Assembly (NCBI GenBank): GCA_020741775.1
Contig: DYYG01000023.1
Coordinates: 1 to 46,651, forward strand
Source of the DNA: Methylorubrum populi
Lineage (GTDB): Bacteria; Pseudomonadota; Alphaproteobacteria; Rhizobiales; Beijerinckiaceae
DNA: 46,651 bases
Direction of reading: 5' to 3'
Made by a program: the position numbers and the translations under genes. The notes beneath the pieces are model-generated. The model saw nothing but the letters and a program-made list of their open reading frames with translations, did not search any database and was not told the DNA's origin. Positions 19,137 through 26,753 of this stretch are shown here, in pieces; position 1 is the first letter of the stretch, and the number at the start of each line of letters is the position of its first letter.

Positions 19137-19581
19137 CGGAACGGTCCGGCGTCCGCGCATTCGGCGCGACCGTCCCGAATGGGATCGTCTGATCCGGTGA
19201 GGCCTCCGCGTGACGGCGTCCGCCATCCCCGCGCCGCCGGGGGCTGGCGCTGACAACGGCCGGCGCACACTCGCCGCTGACCCGAACCCGACAACCTCAA
19301 GAACGAGCCCGCCGAATCCGGCACTGAGCGCAAAGGGGCGTCTCCTGACGGAGCGACATCGCGCGGCCAGGGCCGACGAACCGGCTCGTCTCAATGTCTT
19401 GTGTATCGTGGTCCCAGTGGAAAACACCGGGGATAACCTGCGAAACAGCTCAGCTTGCCCGCAAATTGCCCCGCACTGCCCTGGGGATGCCACAACCTCG
19501 GCCGTGTTTGCGCCACATCCGGCAGCGTAACTGTTGCCCATACGCCGCTGGCGCCATCACGAAGAGTGAGCGACGACAACG
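19137..19581. other. 445-base region without a recognisable gene
   Basis: Nothing convincing lies between coaA and the transglycosylase gene. Short frames on both strands lack a ribosome-binding site and family resemblance. The right part should carry the promoter of the downstream gene. No strong terminator hairpin with a T-run was seen. Confidence 0.4.
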
Positions 19582-20730
19582 ATGCAGGGCCGTCCGATCG
19601 GATCGCAACGGACCACCACGATTTCTTCCCGCGCCCCTCACAAGAGCGGGCGCCCCACCCCGTCCTCCGACGTCATCACCCTGTCCGCCCGCACGGGCCG
19701 CGAGCATGGCAGCCGGACGGCCCTTCTCCGCTCCGTGCTGTCGATGACCCTGCTCGCCGGAGGCTTGAGCGCGGTCCTCCTCAACGCCGGCACCGATTTC
19801 GGCCGGGCCGAGGCTTCGACCAAGGTCGCCACCGATCTGTCGATGCCGCGGCCCCGCGTGCAGTCCCTGGCGCCTGAGGCGCCGGTCCCGTCGGTGCTGG
19901 CGGCGTCGTCGAGCTTCCACGCCGTGGACGGCCTCGATACCGAACTCGGCACCAACAGCGTGGACCGGGTGTCCTACGACTTCCTGCTGTCGCAGACCTC
20001 GACCGGCGATCCGAACGACATCCTCGAATTCGGGCCGATGAAGATCCGCCGCCACCTCGTGCAGACCATCGTCAAAGCGGCCCAGGTGGTCGAGACCGAT
20101 CCCGTCCTGTTGATGGCGGTGGCCGACAAGGAATCGAGCTTCATCACGGCCGTGCAGGCCAAGACTTCGTCGGCGACCGGCCTGTTCCAGTTCATCGAGC
20201 GGACCTGGCTCGGCGTGATCCGCGATTTCGGGCCCAAATACGGGTACGACAAGGAAGCTGCCCTCGTCGTGCCGGACGCCAACGACCGGCCGAGCATCCA
20301 GGATCAGGCGGAGCGCACCCGGATCCTCGATCTGCGCCGCGATCCCTACCTGTCCGCCGTGATGGCCGGCGAGATGCTCAAGCGGGATGCGGGCCGCATC
20401 GCCCTCAAGATCGGCCGCGAACTGAGCCTCGGTGAGGTCTATCTCGCCCACTTCCTCGGGCCGGACGATGCCGAGAATTTCCTGTCCCAGGTCGTGGATA
20501 AGCCGAGTTCGGCCGCCGCCACCCTGTTGCCGGGACCGGCCCGGGCCAACCGTTCGATCTTCTTCGCCGGCACCACCGGCCGCGGCCGTCACCGCAAGCC
20601 GGCCAGCCTGTCGGTCGCCCAAGTACACCAGAAGTTCGAGGCGATGATGAGTGCCCGCGGCGATCGCTACCGCGACGTGCGCAGCGTCGCCGGCCTCGTC
20701 GCCCTGGCCGATGCCGAGGCGGCGCAGTAG
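19582..20730 (+). CDS. lytic transglycosylase-like (SLT-domain) envelope protein
   Basis: A 382-residue protein with a long basic, Ser/Thr-rich N-terminus (1-45) and a hydrophobic signal-anchor at about 48-70. The SLT core follows at about 155-290: LLMAVADKESSF with the probable catalytic Glu184, then SSATGLFQFIERTWL (196-210), which matches the GLMQ-type motif of lytic transglycosylases. Such enzymes cleave murein glycan strands in the periplasm. The C-terminal third (after about 300) is low in recognisable motifs. The gene stands alone on its strand between coaA and the NepR-like gene. The start at 19582 leaves a longer than usual cytoplasmic tail; a later start near 19744 would still keep part of the anchor. 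Confidence 0.8.
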   Translation: MQGRPIGSQRTTTISSRAPHKSGRPTPSSDVITLSARTGREHGSRTALLRSVLSMTLLAGGLSAVLLNAGTDFGRAEASTKVATDLSMPRPRVQSLAPEAPVPSVLAASSSFHAVDGLDTELGTNSVDRVSYDFLLSQTSTGDPNDILEFGPMKIRRHLVQTIVKAAQVVETDPVLLMAVADKESSFITAVQAKTSSATGLFQFIERTWLGVIRDFGPKYGYDKEAALVVPDANDRPSIQDQAERTRILDLRRDPYLSAVMAGEMLKRDAGRIALKIGRELSLGEVYLAHFLGPDDAENFLSQVVDKPSSAAATLLPGPARANRSIFFAGTTGRGRHRKPASLSVAQVHQKFEAMMSARGDRYRDVRSVAGLVALADAEAAQ

Positions 20731-20878
20731 TTTTTTCTCCCGCGCCGCGCGGCAGGCGCCGCGACGGCGAAAATCTCTCTTTGACGCAACTGGGCGGCGT
20801 CCTTGCGCTTTGTTGTCCTGTGCGGTCTCGCGGGCGTAAGCGCCCGTGCGGCCCTCATCCGGTCGAACGCGCGAGAGA

Positions 20879-20905
20879 GGAACGCTTCGCTTTGAACGGC
20901 TCGTT
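20879..20905 (+). promoter_or_regulatory. candidate GGAAC-CGTT stress promoter upstream of the NepR-like gene
   Basis: GGAAC at 20879-20883 is followed after 18 bases by CGTT at 20902-20905. EcfG-type general-stress promoters are GGAAC-N16/17-CGTT, so the spacer here is one or two bases long. If used, transcription would start just before the ATG at 20946 and exclude the TTG at 20892. Weak evidence. Confidence 0.3.
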
Positions 20906-20945
20906 TCGAGATCGACCGAATCGTGGTCATGCCGGTGATCCCCTG

Positions 20946-21476
20946 ATGCCGGGCATGCAACTCGACCAAATCGGGCAGGCGCTCGCCTCCTGCTACGATA
21001 ACCTCGTGGCAGAGGGCATTCCCGATCACCTCGCTGCCCTCGTCCGGCGGGTCGACCGTTCGGAGACCGCAACCTCCGTTACCGGCGAACCCCCCAAGAC
21101 GCGCATCGCCCTCGTCGTCGAGGATGAGCCCGATACCCGCGAATTGGCGGAGGGCGTGCTGGAGGAGACGGAACTGCGCGTGATCGGCTGCGATAGCGCC
21201 GAGCAGGCTCTTAGTATCCTTCAGCGGAGCGGTGGCGATGTCGCCCTGGTCTTCGCCGATATCCGCTTGGCCGGTGCCATGGATGGATTGCAGCTTGCCC
21301 ACGCCATCTCGACCCTGTGGCCGCGCACGCGGCTCGTCGTGACCTCGGGCCTCGAACCGGAGCCGAACGTCACCTTGCCGGAAGGCGCGGTGTTCATCCC
21401 GAAGCCCTGGCGAGCCTTCGACGTGCTGGTGGAAGCCGAGCGGGCGGCCTGCGATCCCTCGCCCGCCATCACCTGA
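20946..21476 (+). CDS. NepR-like segment fused to a response-regulator receiver domain
   Basis: The 176-residue product has two parts. Residues 4-35 (LDQIGQALASCYDNLVAEG, then IPDHLAALVRRVD) match the pattern of NepR, the anti-sigma factor of the general stress response (Ig-x-x-LR-x-x-YDxV-x-E-x-IPDRF-x-x-LL-x-x-L). Residues about 53-160 are a complete receiver: acidic pocket EDEPD, phospho-acceptor Asp in VFADIRL, TSG switch and PKPW lysine. No output domain follows. The call of the first part rests on a short motif. The ATG at 20946 has a weak ribosome-binding site; a TTG at 20892 behind GAGAGG is possible. The gene is flanked by cell-wall enzymes rather than by ecfG or phyR. Confidence 0.65.
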   Translation: MPGMQLDQIGQALASCYDNLVAEGIPDHLAALVRRVDRSETATSVTGEPPKTRIALVVEDEPDTRELAEGVLEETELRVIGCDSAEQALSILQRSGGDVALVFADIRLAGAMDGLQLAHAISTLWPRTRLVVTSGLEPEPNVTLPEGAVFIPKPWRAFDVLVEAERAACDPSPAIT

Positions 21477-21768
21477 GGCTCGCGATCGGTCGCCCCCGAA
21501 GCGCCGGCCGATATGCGGTGCGCATGTCCACCACTCACCCGAGGCGAGGACGGGCGAGCGTGGCTCCGGCCTGCCAGTACATCCGAGATCCGCGATGCCG
21601 GGGCCGGTCATTCAGCAAGGCGCTGAGCGACGACGGTCGCTCTCCCGGCTTCAATCGTGACGTCCCGGCCGGTGACGGCGGCGGTCGATTCGGGAGTAGG
21701 CCGAGCGATACGGCCAAGCTGTCGCCGAGGGCTCATCGGCCGATCCGTGCAAAATCCGTAAACAGCAG

Positions 21769-21793
21769 GGAACCTGTCAAGCACAGTCACGCT
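21769..21793 (+). promoter_or_regulatory. candidate GGAAC-N16-CGCT promoter of the L,D-transpeptidase gene
   Basis: GGAAC at 21769-21773 and CGCT at 21790-21793 are 16 bases apart, one mismatch from the EcfG consensus, and sit about 40 bases before the transpeptidase ATG. The surrounding 355 bases (21477-21831) hold no convincing gene. The call rests on a short motif only. Confidence 0.35.
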
Positions 21794-21831
21794 TGTAATG
21801 GCAAAGATTACTGCACAGGTAGGCACCTGCG

Positions 21832-22518
21832 ATGAAGACTCTGGCATCTGTTCTCGCCGGCGTTGTCGGCGTCTGTATTCTCGCGACCAGCCCCCTTAAG
21901 GCGGCGCCTTACGATCCCTTCGGCTCGGACGGTGACGACGCCTATGAGGAGCCCGCATCGCGGGGGGGCTGGCCGGTCTACGACCCTTATGCGTCCCAGC
22001 GCGGCACCCGCGCCCAAGGTTACGGCCAAGGTTACGGCCAGGGCTATGGCGACGCCGAGGCGGCCCAGGCTCAGGTCGCGCGCATCCCCCGTGAGATCGT
22101 CGACTATAACAGCCGCTACGCCCCGGGCACGATCGTGGTCTCCACCGCTGAGCGTCGCCTCTACTACGTCCTGCCGGGTGGGCAGGCGGTGCGCTACGGC
22201 GTCGGCGTCGGCCGCCCCGGCTTCACCTGGAGCGGCGTGAACAAGATTACCGCCAAGCGCGAATGGCCGAGCTGGACGCCTCCGGCCGCGATGCTCGCCC
22301 GACGCCCCGACCTGCCGCGTTACATGGCCGGCGGCATCGAAAACCCTCTGGGTGCGCGGGCCATGTATATCGGCCGGTCCGAGTACAGAATTCACGGCTC
22401 CAACGAGCCGGATACGATCGGGCAGGCCGTGTCCTCGGGCTGCATCCGCATGACCAACGAAGATGTGACCGATCTCTATTCCCGCGTGAAGGTCGGCGCG
22501 ACGGTCGTCGTCAACTGA
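21832..22518 (+). CDS. L,D-transpeptidase (YkuD/ErfK domain)
   Basis: A 228-residue secreted enzyme with a signal peptide (about 1-24, ending KAA-PY). A Gly/Tyr-rich linker containing repeated YGQG units (64-73) comes next, then a YkuD domain from about 98. The catalytic signature is present: His188 in YRIHGSNEPDTIG and Cys204 in AVSSGCIRM. These enzymes form 3-3 cross-links in murein or attach proteins to it, by cysteine chemistry in the periplasm. A possible GGAAC-type promoter lies upstream and a strong terminator downstream, so it is probably monocistronic. Confidence 0.9.
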   Translation: MKTLASVLAGVVGVCILATSPLKAAPYDPFGSDGDDAYEEPASRGGWPVYDPYASQRGTRAQGYGQGYGQGYGDAEAAQAQVARIPREIVDYNSRYAPGTIVVSTAERRLYYVLPGGQAVRYGVGVGRPGFTWSGVNKITAKREWPSWTPPAAMLARRPDLPRYMAGGIENPLGARAMYIGRSEYRIHGSNEPDTIGQAVSSGCIRMTNEDVTDLYSRVKVGATVVVN

Positions 22519-22565
22519 CGCAAGCCGGTTCGCTCCATCGAGATGGGGCTTTATCGAGAGATGGG

Positions 22566-22598
22566 AGCCGTGCCGAAGTTCTTCGGCACGGCTCTTTT
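22566..22598 (+). terminator. terminator after the L,D-transpeptidase gene, probably bidirectional
   Basis: A perfect 12-bp stem (AGCCGTGCCGAA and its complement) with a GTTC loop is followed by CTTTT. It lies between the transpeptidase stop at 22518 and the convergent small secreted-protein gene ending at 22604, and can serve both. Confidence 0.85.
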
Positions 22599-22603
22599 GC
22601 TGT

Positions 22604-22915
22604 TCAGGGGGCGACGCGGCCGACAGCCGTGCTCGGTCCATTCAAGAACGAGACGGGCATGTCGCAGAAGCAGCGGGCGCCCAACGGGCGCGGGCCCGGC
22701 AGCGGACAGGAAAAGGGCTGAAGACCGCTGATGCCCGATTGCACGGCATCGCAATTGAAGCCGACTTCCCGGCGCGGGGGCGGGCCGCGATAGACGCGGG
22801 CGCGGGGCGGAGGGGCGTCATACCCGTCGTCGTAATACTGGGCCTGGGCCGGTGCGAGGCTCCCGGCCGCGAAGGCGGCCAGGGCCGCGATGCCGAGGAA
22901 ACGGACGGCACGCAT
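22604..22915 (-). CDS. small secreted cysteine-containing protein of unknown function
   Basis: A 103-residue precursor beginning MRAVRFLGIAALAAFAAG, a typical signal peptide cleaved near 26 (AQA-QY). The mature part opens with Tyr/Asp/Pro-rich sequence (25-50), followed by a tighter C-terminal segment with four cysteines (55, 70, 82, 84) in the pattern FNCDAVQ, FSCPLPGP and GARCFCDMP. I do not recognise a domain; two disulfides in the periplasm are likely. The frame is open upstream to 23053, but the ATG at 22915 is the one that produces the signal peptide. It converges on the transpeptidase gene across a shared terminator. Confidence 0.65.
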   Translation of the reverse strand: MRAVRFLGIAALAAFAAGSLAPAQAQYYDDGYDAPPPRARVYRGPPPRREVGFNCDAVQSGISGLQPFSCPLPGPRPLGARCFCDMPVSFLNGPSTAVGRVAP

Positions 22916-23117
22916 GTGTCGGAAACTCCGCGCTCGCGCGCTCTCCCGCCGAGAGGGAGGCCGGCCCGGCCGGGAGGAGCGCGTCACATCAAAGGGGCGA
23001 GCGATCCCACCCAAACCCAGTCGATCGGGCGGCATCCTCAGGCCGCCCGTCAAGGGCCGGCCGGCGCGGAACCTTGCTGTCGCTGGCGGCGGAAAAGAGG
23101 CGGGGCCGGCTCGATAT

Positions 23118-23149
23118 GAAAATGGCCCGCTCCGTCAGGAGCGGGCCAT
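23118..23149 (-). terminator. terminator of the phasin gene
   Basis: On the minus strand a perfect 12-bp stem (ATGGCCCGCTCC/GGAGCGGGCCAT) with a four-base loop ends in TTTTC, 38 bases after the phasin stop. The remaining sequence from 22916 to 23117 shows no gene. Confidence 0.85.
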
Positions 23150-23187
23150 CGATGTTGCAGAGGCCTCAAGCGTCCCGAGATCAAAAC

Positions 23188-23664
23188 TTAGGAGCCGGCC
23201 TTCTGGCTGTCGTTGACGTTCTCGCGGGCCGTCTCGATGCCCTGCTCGTAGGCGCTGCGAGCTTCGGCGGCACCCTGTTGCATCGCGCTCTTGGCGTTCT
23301 CGGCGCTCTGCTGGAACGCGCTCTGGGCGAGGCCACCGAATTCCTTGGCCTGGGCCTGGATGGCGGCGAACTGCGCCCGCACGAATTCCGCCTGGTGCTG
23401 CATCGCCTCTTGAACGTCGCGGGAGCGGACCAGCTTCTGCGCGAGATCGAACGCGGCATTGACGTTCTGCTCAGCATATTCGAAGCCACGGCTGGAAATG
23501 TTCGTGGCATTGGCCCGGGCGAGATCGGTCGAACCCTGCACCGTATCGGCGGTGCGGCGGGCCGCGCCGATGAAGGAGTCGAACGCCTTGCGAGCCTGCT
23601 CGACGCTCTTCTCGGCGAAGTCGCGCATCTCGGTGGGAACCTCGTAGTTGGGGGTGCTGCTCAT
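23188..23664 (-). CDS. phasin, polyhydroxyalkanoate granule-associated protein
   Basis: A 158-residue, Ala/Gln/Glu-rich helical protein. It begins MSSTPNYEVPTEMRDFAEKS and contains EQARKAFDSFIGAARRTAD, NATNISSRGFEYAEQN and NAAFDLAQKLVRS, the pattern of the alphaproteobacterial phasin family (Phasin_2). Phasins coat PHB granules, limit their size and stabilise the surface in the cytoplasm. The ATG at 23664 is preceded by GAGGAG; the longer frame to 23727 would run through the operator. A double dyad upstream suggests regulation by a PhaR-type repressor. No polymer synthase gene is in the window. Confidence 0.88.
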   Translation of the reverse strand: MSSTPNYEVPTEMRDFAEKSVEQARKAFDSFIGAARRTADTVQGSTDLARANATNISSRGFEYAEQNVNAAFDLAQKLVRSRDVQEAMQHQAEFVRAQFAAIQAQAKEFGGLAQSAFQQSAENAKSAMQQGAAEARSAYEQGIETARENVNDSQKAGS

Positions 23665-23698
23665 TCCCGTCTCCTCTGGTTGTCGCGTCAGGCGCTCG

Positions 23699-23727
23699 TT
23701 GTGCGGCGCACAATGTGCAATGCACAA
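23699..23727 (-). promoter_or_regulatory. double TGTGC-N3-GCACA operator upstream of the phasin gene
   Basis: Two adjacent dyads, TTGTGCGGCGCACAA (23699-23713) and TGTGCAATGCACA (23714-23726), have centres 14 bp apart, 35-63 bases before the phasin ATG. Both contain TGC-N3-GCA, the type of palindrome described for the PHB-responsive repressor PhaR upstream of phasin genes. A PhaR released from DNA when polymer accumulates would fit. The divergent kinase-like gene begins about 165 bases away and could share the control. Confidence 0.7.
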
Positions 23728-23890
23728 TAGCGCAGGGTCAGCATTTCCGCCAGCCCCGTGGTGCCGATTACGGTTACCAGTTGATAAACGTGTGTCGGCG
23801 CGCTTCAGTGTCCACGTCTGATAGCGGTTAAGTTAAACAGGGCGGCGAGCGCCCGTGCCCAGAGGGACCACACAGGGCTGTGAAGGGCTT

Positions 23891-26470
23891 ATGACCAGTT
23901 CACCCATGTCGGGCATGTCGGGACGCGCAGTGCCAGTCTTTCCGCCCGAGAGCGATTCGATGGTCTGCGCAGCCCTGGCACGGTGGCGGGATGATGCGTC
24001 GATCGCCCCTCTCGTGCGGGAAGGCGGATCTTTCCTCGTTCTCGACGGCACGGCGGACTGCGTTCTTTACGCGGCCGGTGCGGCGACGACCCTCCGTGCC
24101 GGCATCTCCCAAGCCGATGGCAAGGTTCTGCCAAGACTTCGTCTCGCGGAGCAAATCGGCCGTGCCGGCACCTTGGAGGGGCGGCCCCGCCTGATCCGCC
24201 TGCGTCTCGATCCCCGGGGTGTGGCACTTCCCGTGGTGGGGCTCGCCGTGCGGGCGGAACTGGAGGACGGCCTCCCGGCGCTGGTATTCGCGCCGGTCGG
24301 CGCCTTTCCGGTGCTCCGGCCGGCCGAAGCCTCGCCAGCGAAGGCCGCGCATCCGCGGGAGACCGCGCCGGCCGTCGATGCCGCTGTCGAGTCCGGGCCG
24401 GCGCCCGAGGCACAACCGGCGGCCATGCCGGTCAATCCAGTGGCCATGCTCGTTGATGACGCGGATGCGTCGGTCGAGGTGCCGTCCCGCTTCGTGTGGC
24501 GCAGCGACGCCGAGGGTGTGCTGACGCATATCTCGCGCGCCCATCCCGACCTCGCTGCGGTTCTGGAAGGCCGATCCTGGGCCATGCTCGCGGCGGACGG
24601 CGTGGTGGTCGGCGAGGCTTTTTTCGAGGCGCTCTCGGCCCGGCGGACCTTCCGGACTCTGCCGCTGACGGTGCTCGGACGCTCTTTCGAACACCGGCTC
24701 GAAATCTCGGGCGCTCCCTCCGGCCATGCCCGGGCGGCGTTCCCCGGTTTCAGCGGCTTCGCGATCCTGGGCGAGCGCTCTCCTCGCAGGCTGGCGGCCG
24801 AGTCCGTCGCCGCCGGGGAGGGATCGGACGAGGCCGCCGAGGCGGAGCCCGGCCTGACGGTGAACGAGCACGCGGCCTTCCGTGAGGTTGCCCGCCTCCT
24901 CGGCCTGCGTTTCGCCGCCGACGAGCCGTCCGAGGACATGGCGCCGCCTGCGCCGCGGGGCGAGTCCGCGTCGAGCGGCGCGATCATGCCATTCCCGACG
25001 CCGCCGGGCCGGCTCGCGGAAGCCGAGGGTCGCGCCCGCGCGGCGCTGACCGAGTTGCTCGAAAGCCTGCCGCTCGGCGTTCTGATCGCCCGCGAGGACG
25101 AGCTTCTGTTCGCGAGCCGCACTCTTCTGGATCTGACCGGCTATGCCGACCCGGCGGCCCTGCGGCGGGTGGGGCTTCCGCAGCTGTTTCGTGGCCTTGC
25201 TCCGGCGGGAAAAGCGACGGGGCAGGGATTCGCTGCCCATGCCGGGGGTGGGACGGTGTCCCTGCTCGTGGATCGCGCCAGCCTTCTCTGGGACGGAGCG
25301 CCGGCCGAAATCTACCTCGCCCGTCCTGTGCCCGTAGGGACAGCCGGGGAAGGGGAGACGTCGCAGCCGAACCATGCGTGGTTGCGGGCGCAGACGGTGC
25401 TGGACAGCCTGGAAGAGGGAGTCGTCACCCTCGACGCGGAAGGGCGCGTGATCGGCTTGAATCCGAGTGCGGCCGAGCTCGTCCATGCCCATCCCGCGGA
25501 GGTCGTCGGCGGACGCTTCGCGGACCTGTTCTCGCCCGCCAGCCGGTCCGTGCTGGAGGCGGCGGTGACGGATTCCCGGCGCTCCGGCACCTGCGAGTTG
25601 CAGGGCGTCACCGCGCGCTCGGGCGCCGCCGCCCTGCGCCTGCGCATTGCCCGGCTGCTCGGTGAAGAGGCCCCGGGTTACTGCGCCAGCCTGCGCGAGA
25701 TCCGCGACGCCGCTCCCCTCGATCCGGCTCGGGCGATGGGCGAAGCCCGCCAGCGGGACGAGGCGGAGGCGATCTGGAAGGCCAACGCGCTCGCGCGGGT
25801 GAGCCGCGAGATCCGGCCCTCGCTGAACGCGATCCTCAGTCTCACCGACATGATGCTGTCCGACCGCTTCGACAGGGCCGATGCGGAGCGGCTGGAAGCC
25901 TATCTCCGTGACGTTCGCCTGTCCGGCGGCCGGATCGCCAGCCTCATCGACGATCTGCGCGATCTCGCCGAGATTCAGGCGGGCCGCAGCAAGCTGACCT
26001 TCACCGAGCTTGCCCTCAACGACTTGGTTTCGTCCTGCATCGCCGCGCGGCAGGCCCAGGCGGCCCGCCATCGCATCGTTCTGCGCACCAGCCTTGCCCC
26101 GGACCTGCCGCGCCTGAAGGCGGATGAGCGGTCGATCCGCCAGGCGGCGCTTACCGTGCTGGGCAAGGCGATTCACGTCACGGAGGCCGGTGGCCAGGTG
26201 ATCGTCTCGACCACCCTGGCCGAACGCGGCGAGGTTGCCCTGCGTGTGCGCGACACCGGCACAGGCATGACGGAGGACGAGTTGCTGAGCGCCCTCGAGC
26301 CGTTTCGAGTCGCCGCGGCATCGGCAGCGCCGTCCTCTTCGGAGGGCGAGGGACGGGGGTTCGGCCTGACCTTGACCAAGGCCCTCGTCGAAGCGAACCG
26401 CGGTCGCTTTCGGATCACCAGCCGAAAGGACGAGGGCACCCTGGTCGAGATGCTGTTCCCTGCCGCCTGA
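23891..26470 (+). CDS. PAS-domain, PdhS-like histidine kinase homologue with lost catalytic residues
   Basis: A large (859-residue) cytoplasmic protein without membrane segments. The N-terminal ~120 residues (ALARWRDDASIAPLVR, GTADCVLYAAGAA) and the kinase core (LTFTELALNDLVSSCIA, EAGGQVIVSTTLAERGEVA, RVRDTGTGM, GFGLTLTKALVEANRG) resemble the PdhS/DivJ/PleC family that acts on DivK. PAS-like regions lie at about 360-480 and 485-590. In the H-box the expected SHEIRTPLNAI reads SREIRPSLNAI, with Arg (CGC, 25805-25807) in place of the phosphorylated His. In the N-box the Asn positions are Thr755 and Lys759. The D- and G-boxes remain. It is therefore probably not an active autokinase. ATG at 23891 follows GAAGGG; GTG at 23855 is an alternative. 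Confidence 0.8.
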   Translation: MTSSPMSGMSGRAVPVFPPESDSMVCAALARWRDDASIAPLVREGGSFLVLDGTADCVLYAAGAATTLRAGISQADGKVLPRLRLAEQIGRAGTLEGRPRLIRLRLDPRGVALPVVGLAVRAELEDGLPALVFAPVGAFPVLRPAEASPAKAAHPRETAPAVDAAVESGPAPEAQPAAMPVNPVAMLVDDADASVEVPSRFVWRSDAEGVLTHISRAHPDLAAVLEGRSWAMLAADGVVVGEAFFEALSARRTFRTLPLTVLGRSFEHRLEISGAPSGHARAAFPGFSGFAILGERSPRRLAAESVAAGEGSDEAAEAEPGLTVNEHAAFREVARLLGLRFAADEPSEDMAPPAPRGESASSGAIMPFPTPPGRLAEAEGRARAALTELLESLPLGVLIAREDELLFASRTLLDLTGYADPAALRRVGLPQLFRGLAPAGKATGQGFAAHAGGGTVSLLVDRASLLWDGAPAEIYLARPVPVGTAGEGETSQPNHAWLRAQTVLDSLEEGVVTLDAEGRVIGLNPSAAELVHAHPAEVVGGRFADLFSPASRSVLEAAVTDSRRSGTCELQGVTARSGAAALRLRIARLLGEEAPGYCASLREIRDAAPLDPARAMGEARQRDEAEAIWKANALARVSREIRPSLNAILSLTDMMLSDRFDRADAERLEAYLRDVRLSGGRIASLIDDLRDLAEIQAGRSKLTFTELALNDLVSSCIAARQAQAARHRIVLRTSLAPDLPRLKADERSIRQAALTVLGKAIHVTEAGGQVIVSTTLAERGEVALRVRDTGTGMTEDELLSALEPFRVAAASAAPSSSEGEGRGFGLTLTKALVEANRGRFRITSRKDEGTLVEMLFPAA

Positions 26471-26753
26471 GCGGCGCCCGTTGCCGGTTCTGAGGGGCCG
26501 GAGCGGGCGGTGGGACGCGGGCCGTAAGGGTCCGCATCGCCTGACATCGCTGCTCTTTCCGACGCGCCGCACCCGTCGTGCGGCGGCACTCAATCGCGCG
26601 CATCAATCTTTTAGACAATTGAGTTGCGCAAAATTTCGAACCTCGACTTTTTGGTGCTTGCCGGGTCTGTTCAACTGCGCTTAAGAGTTTCTAGGAAGCC
26701 CCGGCTGCGCGGACCTTCGCGATACGATCGGGCACCGTCAGGGAAGAAACTAA

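Noticed and set aside
22852..23730. 292-residue plus-strand frame across the phasin gene
   Set aside because: Antisense to phasin and its terminator; the phasin sequence and ribosome-binding site support the minus strand.
23900..26593. 897-residue minus-strand frame opposite the kinase-like gene
   Set aside because: Antisense shadow with Arg/Gly-rich composition; the plus-strand frame has clear kinase-family sequence.
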